The notes beneath the pieces are model-generated. The model did not search any database. It was not told where the DNA came from and saw nothing but the letters and a program-made list of their open reading frames with translations. From assembly GCF_900143005.1 (NCBI RefSeq), contig NZ_FRCS01000002.1, positions 248,001 to 312,000 of the forward strand: 64,000 bases of DNA, written 5' to 3'. This DNA comes from Cryptosporangium aurantiacum. Its GTDB lineage: Bacteria > Actinomycetota > Actinomycetes > Mycobacteriales > Cryptosporangiaceae. Positions 40,925-48,668 of this stretch are shown here, one piece after another (positions within the stretch are counted from its first letter, which is position 1; each line of letters begins with the position of its first letter). The position numbers and the translations under genes are program-made.

Positions 40925-41791
40925 GTGGGCGCACGGATCGTGTTGGTGACGGCCACCGAGTTGCCCGTGCCGGACGTGGAGTTGCCGGTGCTGCGAGCCG
41001 CCGCCGCCCGCGCCGGTCTGGAGGCCGACGTCGCGGCGTGGGACGACCCCACGGTGGCGTGGGACCGCTACGACGCCGCGCTGATCCGGTCGACGTGGAA
41101 CTACTTCGACCAGGTCGAGCGGTTCCAGGACTGGACGGACGTGGTCAGCGGCGTCACCCGCCTGGTGAACAGCGCGGCGACGATCCGCTGGAACTCGGTC
41201 AAGACGTACCTCGCCGATCTGCTGGCAGCCGGTGTCCCCACGGTGCCGACCACCTATCTCGCGCCCGGCGAACCGATAGTCCTGTCCGATGACGACGACT
41301 TCGTGGTGAAGCCGACCGTGGGCGGCGGCGCTCGGGGCGCACGGCGGTTCCGGGCCTTCGACGCGCACGAAGCTCCGGAGCACGTGTCCGCGCTGCACGC
41401 CCAGGGCCTGACCGCGATGGTCCAGCCGTACCAGTCCCGCGTCGACCACGACGGTGAGCGGGCCGTCGTCTACTTCGGCGGCGAGTTCAGCCACGCGATC
41501 GTCAAAGGGCCGGTGCTGTCCGCGGCCACCGGTGTCCGTGGCGCGGACGCCCACCCCAACCCCGAGCCGTACCAGCCCAGCGACGCCGAGCATGCGGTGG
41601 CGCGCGCGGCGCTGGCGGCCGCGCCCGAGACCCCGCTCTACGGACGGCTCGACCTGGTACTGGACGACGCCGGGCAGCCGCTCGTGATGGAAGCCGAGCT
41701 GATCGAGCCGCACCTGTTCCTGGAGTTTGCGCCCGGTGCCGACGATCGGCTCATATCCGCCTTAAAGCGGTTGCCAGGCGGGGGATGGTAG
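40925..41791 (+). CDS. ATP-grasp domain ligase (RimK/DcsG-like)
   Basis: A 288-residue ATP-grasp enzyme. The N-terminal Rossmann-like part includes WDRYDAALIRSTWNYFDQVERFQDW, a pattern of the actinobacterial cycloserine-ligase-like family. The nucleotide-binding part has FVVKPTVGGGARGARRF, a flexible loop, and the metal-binding end VYFGGEFSHAIVKGP, GRLDLVLDD and VMEAELIEPHLFLE. It should join a carboxylate to an amine through an acyl-phosphate; substrates are unknown. GTG 40925 follows AGGAGG. The final codons include ATA, TTA and AAG, rare here. A coupled unknown gene follows after 4 bp. Confidence 0.86.
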   Translation: MGARIVLVTATELPVPDVELPVLRAAAARAGLEADVAAWDDPTVAWDRYDAALIRSTWNYFDQVERFQDWTDVVSGVTRLVNSAATIRWNSVKTYLADLLAAGVPTVPTTYLAPGEPIVLSDDDDFVVKPTVGGGARGARRFRAFDAHEAPEHVSALHAQGLTAMVQPYQSRVDHDGERAVVYFGGEFSHAIVKGPVLSAATGVRGADAHPNPEPYQPSDAEHAVARAALAAAPETPLYGRLDLVLDDAGQPLVMEAELIEPHLFLEFAPGADDRLISALKRLPGGGW

Positions 41792-41795
41792 AGGT

Positions 41796-42344
41796 GTGCA
41801 GGTCACGTTCCGGCGGCTACCGGACCACGAGTGGGGTCACGTTCTGATCGAGCGTGACGACCACGTCGTGTACCGGATGCACGCCGGCCCCATCACCGCG
41901 GACCTACCCCACGACCTGGTGCATTACACGGTCGAGGACACGCTGGGCATCACCGACGGCATCTGGGGCGCGATCGCGGGCGGCGTGGTGTTCCGGAGCA
42001 TGACGCACGTCGCCGGACGTCGTCCGCCGCACGCCGCGGAGCGGTCGATCGAGCTGATCCGGGCGCACCGCGACCGGCTCCAGCGGGCCGAGCTGATCGG
42101 CGGCTTCGTCGAGTCGGCGGCGCACCAGCCGGACGCCGACCGCAGTTCGCTGTACGGGCTGTCGTTCGCGACGCTGGCCGATCCGCCGGACGTCCCGGCG
42201 GTCGAGCGGGCGGTGGCGGCGCTGCGCAGCGCGGACGAGCGCTGGCGCGCACTTCCGATCAACAGCGACCTGACGCTGCACTGGCCCGCGCACCGCCGCC
42301 TCCCCGCGGTTCCTCTGGGCAACCGGCGGCGGGCGAGGCGCTGA
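41796..42344 (+). CDS. Conserved-looking protein of unknown function, coupled to ATP-grasp gene
   Basis: A 182-residue protein without signal peptide or membrane helix. The N-terminal half carries a conserved-looking core (DHEWGHVLIERDDHVVYRM, then LPHDLVHYTVEDTLG). The middle is helical and Arg-rich. I recognise no catalytic motif, though several His and Glu residues cluster early. The GTG start lies 4 bp after the ATP-grasp stop, so translation is likely coupled. The TGA stop forms the outer edge of a perfect 23-bp terminator hairpin shared with the convergent gene. Confidence 0.75.
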   Translation: MQVTFRRLPDHEWGHVLIERDDHVVYRMHAGPITADLPHDLVHYTVEDTLGITDGIWGAIAGGVVFRSMTHVAGRRPPHAAERSIELIRAHRDRLQRAELIGGFVESAAHQPDADRSSLYGLSFATLADPPDVPAVERAVAALRSADERWRALPINSDLTLHWPAHRRLPAVPLGNRRRARR

Positions 42345-42391
42345 CAACTAAGAGTGGTGTGGGCGGATGCCCACACCACTCTTAGTTGTCA
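42342..42391. terminator. Perfect 23-bp inverted repeat terminator containing both stop codons
   Basis: Arms 42342-42364 and 42369-42391 are perfectly complementary with a 4-nt loop. The outermost TGA of the left arm is the stop codon of the plus-strand gene, and the outermost TCA of the right arm is the stop of the minus-strand gene. It is a symmetrical bidirectional terminator. Confidence 0.9.
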
Positions 42392-43456
42392 CTGCGCCGG
42401 CGGGCCCGTCGGCTGGGGGCCTTCGCCGGACGGGAGGCCGCCCGGGGCGGTGGCCTCCTCGGGCCTCTCGTGCAGCGAACGGGCCTCGGGCGCCTTGGTC
42501 ACGTCGAGTTGCGGCAGGACCTTGTCGCCGAACGCGTCCAGGAACGGGTCGAGGTCCTGACCGACGTGGTGCAGGTAGATCCCGTCCACTCCCAACGCCG
42601 CGTACTCCGCCAGCCACGCGGTGTGCTGTGCCAGGTCGGCGCTGACGTTCACGACTCGCCGGACCTGGTCGATGCCGACCTCCTCGGACACCACGTCAAA
42701 GTGGTCGGTCATCTCCAGGTCCCAGCAGACCGGCGGCGGGAACACGTTGCTGCGCCACTGCTCCAGCGCGATCCGCTCCGCTTCCTCGGACGTCTCCGCC
42801 CAGCTCAGGTGAATCTGCAGGTTGATCGGCCCCCGCCCACCGGCGTCGCGGTAGGCGTCGATCATCTTCCGCAGTTGCTCCACCGGAGCACCCACGGTGA
42901 TCAACCCATCGGCCCACGAGGCGCACCAGCGCGCGGTCTCGACGCTCACCGCGGCCCCGACCAGCGCGGGCTCCACCTCCGGACGGGTCCACAGCCGCGC
43001 CCGGTCGACGGTCACCAGGCCGCGGTGGCTGACCTCCTCACCGGCCAGCAACGCCCGGATGATGTCCACACACTCGCGGAGCCGGGCGTTCCGGACGTCC
43101 TTGCGCGGCCACGGGTCACCGGTGATGTGCTCGTTGCTCGCCTCACCCGAGCCCAGCGCCGCCCAGAAGCGCCCTGGGAACATCGCCCCGAGCGTGCTGA
43201 TCGCCTGCGCGATGATCGCCGGGTGATACCGCTGGCCCGGCGCGTTCACCACACCGAACGGGAGGTCGGTCGCCTGCAGCGCGGCGCCGAGCCACGACCA
43301 GGCGAACGCGGAGTGGCCCTGCCGGGCGCTCCACGGTGAGAAGTGGTCGGACGACATCGCCGCGGTGAACCCGAGCCGTTCCGCTTTGGCCACGGCGGCC
43401 AGCAGATCGGACGGATGGAGCTGCTCGTGGGACGCGTGCACGCCGTAGACAGTCAT
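42389..43456 (-). CDS. LLM-class flavin-dependent oxidoreductase (TIGR03885-like)
   Basis: A 355-residue luciferase-like (beta/alpha)8 enzyme. The start VYGVHASHEQLHPSDLLAAVAKAERLGF, then SSDHFSPWSARQGHSAFAWSWLGAALQAT, APGQRYHPAIIAQ and FPGRFWAALGSGEASNEHITGDPWP, match the family described as probable non-F420 flavinoid oxidoreductases, close to F420-dependent glucose-6-phosphate dehydrogenase. Cofactor (FMN or F420) and substrate are uncertain. The start ATG overlaps the stop of the NAD(P)-binding gene (ATGA). The last ~25 residues are disordered. Confidence 0.88.
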   Translation of the reverse strand: MTVYGVHASHEQLHPSDLLAAVAKAERLGFTAAMSSDHFSPWSARQGHSAFAWSWLGAALQATDLPFGVVNAPGQRYHPAIIAQAISTLGAMFPGRFWAALGSGEASNEHITGDPWPRKDVRNARLRECVDIIRALLAGEEVSHRGLVTVDRARLWTRPEVEPALVGAAVSVETARWCASWADGLITVGAPVEQLRKMIDAYRDAGGRGPINLQIHLSWAETSEEAERIALEQWRSNVFPPPVCWDLEMTDHFDVVSEEVGIDQVRRVVNVSADLAQHTAWLAEYAALGVDGIYLHHVGQDLDPFLDAFGDKVLPQLDVTKAPEARSLHERPEEATAPGGLPSGEGPQPTGPPAQ

Positions 43457-44232
43457 GCACCGTCGGTACCCCGGCGGACCCACTCGTCGAACGTCTGCAC
43501 GCCGGCGACGCCGTCCGTACCGCCCAGTTGCCCGGAACGCATCACCCGACCGATCGCACCGGGCAGGGGCAGCGGCACGACGATCCGCCGCTTTCCACGC
43601 GCCTTCAACGTGCGGCGTGCCATGTCGACGACGTTCTCGACCCGCGGTCCGTGCAGGTCGGGCGCCCGCCCGGACGGTCCGGCCTCGACGGCGTCCGCCA
43701 GTGCCGCACCGACCTCGGACACCGCCACCGGACGGGTGACGAACATCGGGACCGGCACGAACGGGCCGAAACTCATCCGGTCGGCCATCTGGCCGGCGAA
43801 CTCGTGGAACTGGGTGGCGCGCAGGATCGTGTACGGCACCGAGCCCTCGGCGACCGCCTGTTCCTGCGCGACCTTGGCCCGGTAGTACCCGAACGGGACG
43901 CCGTCGATCGCGACGATCGAGAGCAGCACGTGGTGCCGCACGCCGGCGGCGGCCTCGGCGTCGAGCAGCCGGCGCGTGCCGCCGACCAACGCCTTCACCG
44001 CGACGTCGTACGACTGGGATAGGACGTTCGACGCGTCGATCACCGCCTCGACGCCGCTCATCGCCTCTTTCAGGCCCGCACCGGTGCTCAGGTCACCGCG
44101 GTAGCCGGTCGCGCCGGGCACGTCGGTCGAACCCGACCGGCTCAGCGCCCGCACGGAGTGGCCACGCGCGGTCAGCGCCACCACTGCGGCCCGCCCGGCT
44201 GCGCCGGTACCGCCAACCACCAGGACGTCCAT
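43453..44232 (-). CDS. NAD(P)H-binding NmrA/SDR-like protein
   Basis: A 259-residue atypical short-chain dehydrogenase. The dinucleotide motif GGTGAAGRAAVVALTARGHSVRAL lies at the N-terminus and the RATQFHEFAGQM segment in the middle. The usual Tyr-Lys pair is not clear, so it may be a redox sensor rather than an enzyme. ATG 44232 follows AAGGAG. It is coupled to the LLM oxidoreductase by a four-base overlap; the two may act together on one substrate. Confidence 0.9.
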   Translation of the reverse strand: MDVLVVGGTGAAGRAAVVALTARGHSVRALSRSGSTDVPGATGYRGDLSTGAGLKEAMSGVEAVIDASNVLSQSYDVAVKALVGGTRRLLDAEAAAGVRHHVLLSIVAIDGVPFGYYRAKVAQEQAVAEGSVPYTILRATQFHEFAGQMADRMSFGPFVPVPMFVTRPVAVSEVGAALADAVEAGPSGRAPDLHGPRVENVVDMARRTLKARGKRRIVVPLPLPGAIGRVMRSGQLGGTDGVAGVQTFDEWVRRGTDGA

Positions 44233-44294
44233 CGTGTTCTCCTTCGTCGACCAGTGCCGACTACCGGACGGGACAGCCCCGAAGAACGTGACGG

Positions 44295-45293
44295 TCAGGT
44301 GCCTTCGGCCAACGAGGTCGCCAGGTCCGGGACGAATTCGCCCGCGTTCGCCGCGCATCCGTCGGCCTCACCGGGACGCTTCACCCAGAGGTACGCGGTG
44401 ACCTCGTCGTGCCCGGTCTCCAGCGTCGGGTACTGCCCCAGCTTGCGGCCCTCCGGGTCGCACCACTCGTTGTCCTCGGCCGCGCCCGCACCGTTGCGCG
44501 AGGTGTCGATGACGATCTTCTTGCCGTCCACGCCGAGCTCGTCCAGGATCGCGGTGCCGTATCCGACCTCGTCCTCGGTCGGGCGGAAGTTCGACACGTT
44601 CAGCGCGATCCCGGAGCCGTGGTCGTCGGCGCCCGCAGCCCGCAGCCGCTTCGCCATCTCCTCCGGCGACTTCCAGCCGGAGTTGCCCGCGTCGTAGTAG
44701 ACCTGCGCCTTCGGCGCCTCATCCGCGATCTTCTTCGCCGCGTAGCTGATCAGCTCGTTGCGGACGCCGCGCTTCGTCTCGTCCAGGCAGTCGTACTGAG
44801 CCAGCGCGTCGGGTTCGAGGACCACGATCGACGGCTCCGGGCCGAGGCCGGCGGCGAACCCGTCGATCCAGGCGCGGTAGGAGGTCGCGTCCGGGGAACC
44901 GCCCTTGCTCGCACCACCGCAGTCGCGCTCCGGGATCGCGTAGGCCACCAGCACCGGCACCTTCTTCGCGGCGGCGGCGGCGTCGATCACCTTGGTCACC
45001 TGCGTCGTCGCCTTCGCCGGATCGTCACCGCCGGTGATCCAGATCGCCTGCGGGACCCAGGCGATCTTCTCCTCGATCAGATCCGCCTTCGGGTCGCCCT
45101 CGTTCGCCTGCACCCAGGCGGCCGCTTGACCACCGTCGTTGTACAGCGTTCCGGCGAGCTTCGGCACCTCGATCGACCGGGGGCCGGAGTCGTCCGACGA
45201 GTCGTTGCTGATCAGCGTGATCGTGACGCCCAGCGCCACGCCGAAGACTACGAGCGTGGCGATCGCGATCAGCACGATCCGGTGCCGCTGCAT
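44295..45293 (-). CDS. Glycoside hydrolase family 6 protein, membrane-anchored or secreted
   Basis: A 332-residue GH6 beta-glucanase without a carbohydrate-binding module. Residues 5-28 form a signal anchor. The domain has the catalytic acids Asp124 (PERDCGGAS) and Asp162 (VVLEPDAL), VYYDAGNSGW, ALNVSNF, VIDTSRNG and AYLWVKRPGEADG. Compared with the CBM2-GH6 protein at 18.4 kb it is shorter and only distantly similar. Start ATG follows GGGAGGAAG. Likely function: hydrolysis of cellulose or a related beta-glucan near the cell surface, or of the cell's own glucan. Confidence 0.92.
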   Translation of the reverse strand: MQRHRIVLIAIATLVVFGVALGVTITLISNDSSDDSGPRSIEVPKLAGTLYNDGGQAAAWVQANEGDPKADLIEEKIAWVPQAIWITGGDDPAKATTQVTKVIDAAAAAKKVPVLVAYAIPERDCGGASKGGSPDATSYRAWIDGFAAGLGPEPSIVVLEPDALAQYDCLDETKRGVRNELISYAAKKIADEAPKAQVYYDAGNSGWKSPEEMAKRLRAAGADDHGSGIALNVSNFRPTEDEVGYGTAILDELGVDGKKIVIDTSRNGAGAAEDNEWCDPEGRKLGQYPTLETGHDEVTAYLWVKRPGEADGCAANAGEFVPDLATSLAEGT

Positions 45294-45390
45294 TCACTTC
45301 CTCCCGGCCGGATTCTCTCGACAGCCCGCGGCCGCCGTGCACGCCAAGCACGGCGTAGTTGAGCGCCAGGGTAGGGAACCGGCGCAACCG

Positions 45391-47445
45391 CTACATCTGG
45401 GAGTCGAGGAACTCGCGGATGCGGGTGAGTGCGGCGGGTGCCAGATTCCGGAAACCGAGCACGATTTCGCCGCCCGGTGCGCTGCCGCCGCGGATCACCC
45501 CGACCTCGATGCCGGGCAGACCGGGCACCGGCAGATCCACCCGGCCGGTGACGTCGCTCCCGATCACGTCGTCGGCGCCCGTCACGGCACGCAGGCCGCC
45601 CTCGCTGAGGTCCTTCAGCCGCAGTTCGTAGCGGCGGCCGTTCGCGGAGAGCACCGCCACACCGCCGACCGGGACCCGCTCGTCGGAGCGACGCTCCATC
45701 AGGTTGCGCAGATCGGCCATCTTCTGGACGCGTTCCTGCGCGCTGGCCAACCGCTGATCCATGCTGGCCACGGTGGCTCGCTGATCGTCGGCGACCTGCA
45801 GCAGCGCGCCGGTCGCCTGGTCGACGCCGCCGATACCCGCGGTCATCGCACCGATCGTGGACGAGACCGCGCCGGCTTCCCGCTCCAGCGCCTGGATCGT
45901 GCCGGTGATCTCCTCGGTCGACCGGGCGGTGGTGGCCGCGAGCTCTTTCACCTCGTTGGCGACGACGCTGAAGCCGCGGCCTGCCTCGCCCGCGCGGGCC
46001 GCCTCGATCGTGGCGTTCAGCGCGAGCAGCTTGGTCTGGTCGGCGACCGAGGCGATCAGCTGGGTCATCCCGGCAACCCGCTGCAGACGCTCGCCCAGCG
46101 CGGTGGTGACCGCGTCGGCGTTGCCCACGTCGGCGAGCAGCCGCCGGAGCACTTCGTCGGCGTTACCGACCCGCGCGTGGATCGTGCCCGCCGACGTGCG
46201 GACCGCCTCCACTTCGGCGGCCACGTCAGTCAGTTCGCCGGTCAGCGCGGTAACGCTCTCCTCGATGATCTGCTGCGCCAATTGCCGGGCCTGCTTCTCG
46301 GCCCGGCGCTGCTGGGCGAAGTTCTCCCTGGCCTGCTGCTCCTGCCTGATCTGTGCTTCGCGGAGCGCTTCGTCCTGCTCGGCGAGGTTGTTCCTGGCCT
46401 GACCCAGCGCGCGGCCGATGTCGCCGAACTCGTCCCGGCCGGTGGGCAGCTCGTGGTGGCTGGTGTCCCGGTCGGCGATCGCCCGGACACCAGCGACCAC
46501 GAGCCCGACGTCGTGCCGGTTCCGCCACCAGACGGCGGACGCCAGCCAGTACGCGAGCAGCAGGCCGACGGCGGTGACGAGCAGGATCCGGTTCCGGTCG
46601 CCAGCCCGGTCGTCGACCCGGGTCTCGAGCAGTGCGTCCAGCGTCCCTTCGCCGTCGTCGATGGCGGCCGAGGCGGCCTCGGCGACGCCGCTCGGATCGG
46701 CCCCAGGGGTGCCGAGCGACGCGGTGATCGACGCCGCCAGCGTGTCGGTGGCGTCGGCCAGCGTGTCCAGCCCGGCCAACCGGGACGCCAAGTCGGACGC
46801 CTCGGTCTCCGCCACGGCCGTCTCACGGTCGGAGCGCAGCGCGTCAGCGGACGTCGACAGCTGATCGGCCAGGACGGCGCGGGCCGCGATCAGCTCGGTG
46901 CTGCCCGCCGTCCCGGTGGTGGCCGCAGCCGCCTCGGCGTCGAGCAGGATGCGAGGGAGCTGGACGATCTGGCTGTCCATGACGTGATACGAGTCGAGTT
47001 CGGGGTCCAGGACCAGGTTCGACGCGTGGCCGATCTCCTCGATCATCGCCTCGAACGCCACGGCGACCTGCTGTCGTCCGGCGGCCGTGGTGGTGCCGGC
47101 GCTCGACACCGCGGACGAGACCTCGGCGAGCTCGTCGTCGAGGTCGAGATCGGGTACCGCGCGGACGGCGTCCTCGGTCGCGGTCAGGTCGAGATCACCA
47201 CCGCCGACGAGCGTCGCCATCGCGTGCAGCGTCGGAATCAGGACCTGAACGCCGTCCCGCTCGGTCTCGGAGAACGCGACCTCGTTCGTCTCGTTGATCG
47301 CGTACGCCACGGTCGCCACCAGGCCGGGCACCGTGAGCAGCACGATGACCAGGCCCAGCCGAGACGCCGACCGGAGCCGGTCGAGCAGTGCCAGAACCGG
47401 ACGGACGGCCAACGGGACGCGGGCTGACGCCACAGCCTCGGGCAT
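45391..47445 (-). CDS. Methyl-accepting chemotaxis protein with C-terminal PilZ domain
   Basis: A 684-residue receptor. A first membrane helix (~23-47) precedes a long periplasmic helical sensor, a second helix (~275-295), a HAMP-like segment ([20 protein letters not shown]) and the signalling hairpin tip [31 protein letters not shown]. The last ~110 residues are a PilZ domain with the c-di-GMP motifs RRSDERVP (~585) and DLSEGG (~610). It should pass ligand signals to CheA/CheW while sensing c-di-GMP. ATG 47445 follows GGGGAGGA; a FliA-like promoter lies upstream. The presence of a receptor implies motility. Confidence 0.9.
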   Translation of the reverse strand: MPEAVASARVPLAVRPVLALLDRLRSASRLGLVIVLLTVPGLVATVAYAINETNEVAFSETERDGVQVLIPTLHAMATLVGGGDLDLTATEDAVRAVPDLDLDDELAEVSSAVSSAGTTTAAGRQQVAVAFEAMIEEIGHASNLVLDPELDSYHVMDSQIVQLPRILLDAEAAAATTGTAGSTELIAARAVLADQLSTSADALRSDRETAVAETEASDLASRLAGLDTLADATDTLAASITASLGTPGADPSGVAEAASAAIDDGEGTLDALLETRVDDRAGDRNRILLVTAVGLLLAYWLASAVWWRNRHDVGLVVAGVRAIADRDTSHHELPTGRDEFGDIGRALGQARNNLAEQDEALREAQIRQEQQARENFAQQRRAEKQARQLAQQIIEESVTALTGELTDVAAEVEAVRTSAGTIHARVGNADEVLRRLLADVGNADAVTTALGERLQRVAGMTQLIASVADQTKLLALNATIEAARAGEAGRGFSVVANEVKELAATTARSTEEITGTIQALEREAGAVSSTIGAMTAGIGGVDQATGALLQVADDQRATVASMDQRLASAQERVQKMADLRNLMERRSDERVPVGGVAVLSANGRRYELRLKDLSEGGLRAVTGADDVIGSDVTGRVDLPVPGLPGIEVGVIRGGSAPGGEIVLGFRNLAPAALTRIREFLDSQM

Positions 47446-47491
47446 GGCTGGTTCCTCCCCCGGGCCAACCGGTCGCGGTTTACACTCGGCC

Positions 47492-47517
47492 ATCGGCAAG
47501 CTGGCGTAAACAGTGAG
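47492..47517 (-). promoter_or_regulatory. Possible FliA (sigma-28)-type promoter of the MCP-PilZ gene
   Basis: On the minus strand CTCA (47517-47514), a 16-bp spacer and GCCGAT (47497-47492) match, from memory, the flagellar sigma-factor consensus reported for motile actinomycetes (CTCA-N15-17-GCCGA). Transcription would start about 40 bases before the ATG at 47445. A GTTTAC/GTAAAC inverted pair (47478 and 47506) overlaps it. Confidence 0.55.
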
Positions 47518-47563
47518 AATTTCACCTAAAACGACCAGAACTGAAGGCGATTCGAGGAGTGGC

Positions 47564-47995
47564 GTGAACCCGGTCGGTGTGGCTTCGAGCCCCGCGTGTG
47601 AGGAGGGCGTCGTCGAAGCGCTCGGATGGCACGGAACGCTGCTGGACGGCGTCCGGGTGCTGGACACCGAGCTGACCGTGGTGATCACCGCCGGAGAAGA
47701 CCGGCAGCCCACCTTGGGCGGGGCACTGGTGCCGGTACGCGGCTCGTGGCGGCAAGCGCTGTCGATCGCCCGCGCCTTCCTCGCGTTCGCGCCGGTCGCG
47801 CTGGTGCTGCCGGAACCGCCGAGCGAACTGTGCCTGCTGGAGTGCGGTTACGCGGACGTCGGCATCGTGGTCGACGGAAACGTCGTGCTGCCCGCACGCT
47901 CGCGGCGCCCGGTGCCCACGACCCGGCGGACGATGGACCGCGCGCTGTGGCGCGAGTTGGACCGGGTGCTCAGCGGCGCGTCGTCAGCTCGGTGA
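47564..47995 (+). CDS. Hypothetical protein, divergent from the chemoreceptor
   Basis: A 143-residue cytoplasmic protein, predicted alpha/beta with a [53 protein letters not shown] core. I recognise no family and see no motif. GTG 47564 follows GAGGAG. It shares its 5' region with the MCP-PilZ gene, so it may be expressed under related conditions, and its 3' end overlaps the convergent SecDF-head-like gene by 26 bp. Confidence 0.7.
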   Translation: MNPVGVASSPACEEGVVEALGWHGTLLDGVRVLDTELTVVITAGEDRQPTLGGALVPVRGSWRQALSIARAFLAFAPVALVLPEPPSELCLLECGYADVGIVVDGNVVLPARSRRPVPTTRRTMDRALWRELDRVLSGASSAR

Positions 47996-48581
47996 AGACC
48001 GCGTCGACGTCCTTCTTCGTGAAGCCGCCGACGATCTGCACTTTCCCGGCCGTGATCGGCGCGGCGACCTCGGGCGCGGCCAGCACCGTGCCCTCGACGA
48101 CGAGCGCGAGTTGCTTGCCGACGTGCTGGGACGTCAACGCGCGGAACGCGACCGTATCGGCGCTGGAGAACCGCACCTCGATCAGCCACTGGCCGTTTTG
48201 GAGTGCGGTGTTCACTCGTTCGACCATCGTGACGGTCATCCCACCCGAGCCGAGCCGGTAACAACCGTCGCCGACGGTTCGCCCCGGCGTGCCCCGACCG
48301 GCGCACCCGCCCTGGTCGACGCCGGTGACCGGGACGATACGGACCGGCGTCGCGAGCGCGCCGGTGTAACTCTTCGTCACTGGCTCCGCAGGGACCGGTT
48401 CGGTCGAATTCCAGAACGCCAACCCGGCGACCAGGATCGTGACCATCGCGACGATCAGCAGCACGACCGAGCCGCCGACGAGGACCACCAGCATCCGTTT
48501 GCCGCTGTCAGGCCGGGGTCCTAGGTCGGCGGGGGTCGGCGCCGGAGCGGCCGGAGCCGCCGTTTCGGTCACGTGATCCAC
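47970..48581 (-). CDS. Membrane protein with SecDF P1-head-like domain
   Basis: About 203 residues. A Pro/Ala-rich N-terminus and one membrane helix (~30-57) precede an extracytoplasmic region. Its last ~90 residues resemble the SecD/SecF P1 head subdomain ([65 protein letters not shown]). Other SecDF membrane domains are absent. Such stand-alone heads occur in actinobacteria; role unknown. The GTG 48581 start after GGAG is chosen; an ATG at 48623 is possible. Divergent from the third SARP gene. Confidence 0.75.
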   Translation of the reverse strand: MDHVTETAAPAAPAPTPADLGPRPDSGKRMLVVLVGGSVVLLIVAMVTILVAGLAFWNSTEPVPAEPVTKSYTGALATPVRIVPVTGVDQGGCAGRGTPGRTVGDGCYRLGSGGMTVTMVERVNTALQNGQWLIEVRFSSADTVAFRALTSQHVGKQLALVVEGTVLAAPEVAAPITAGKVQIVGGFTKKDVDAVFTELTTRR

Positions 48582-48668
48582 CCGAACACTCCGTTCTTCT
48601 TCTGCCCCATCCTGCCCACCCATCGCCAGCAGCGCCCCACCGACCACCGATGCGGAAGAATTACCGGC

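Noticed and set aside
45334-45354. Terminator between the GH6 and MCP genes
   Set aside because: Only a 6-bp stem (GCCGTG/CACGGC) with a 9-nt loop; too weak to call.
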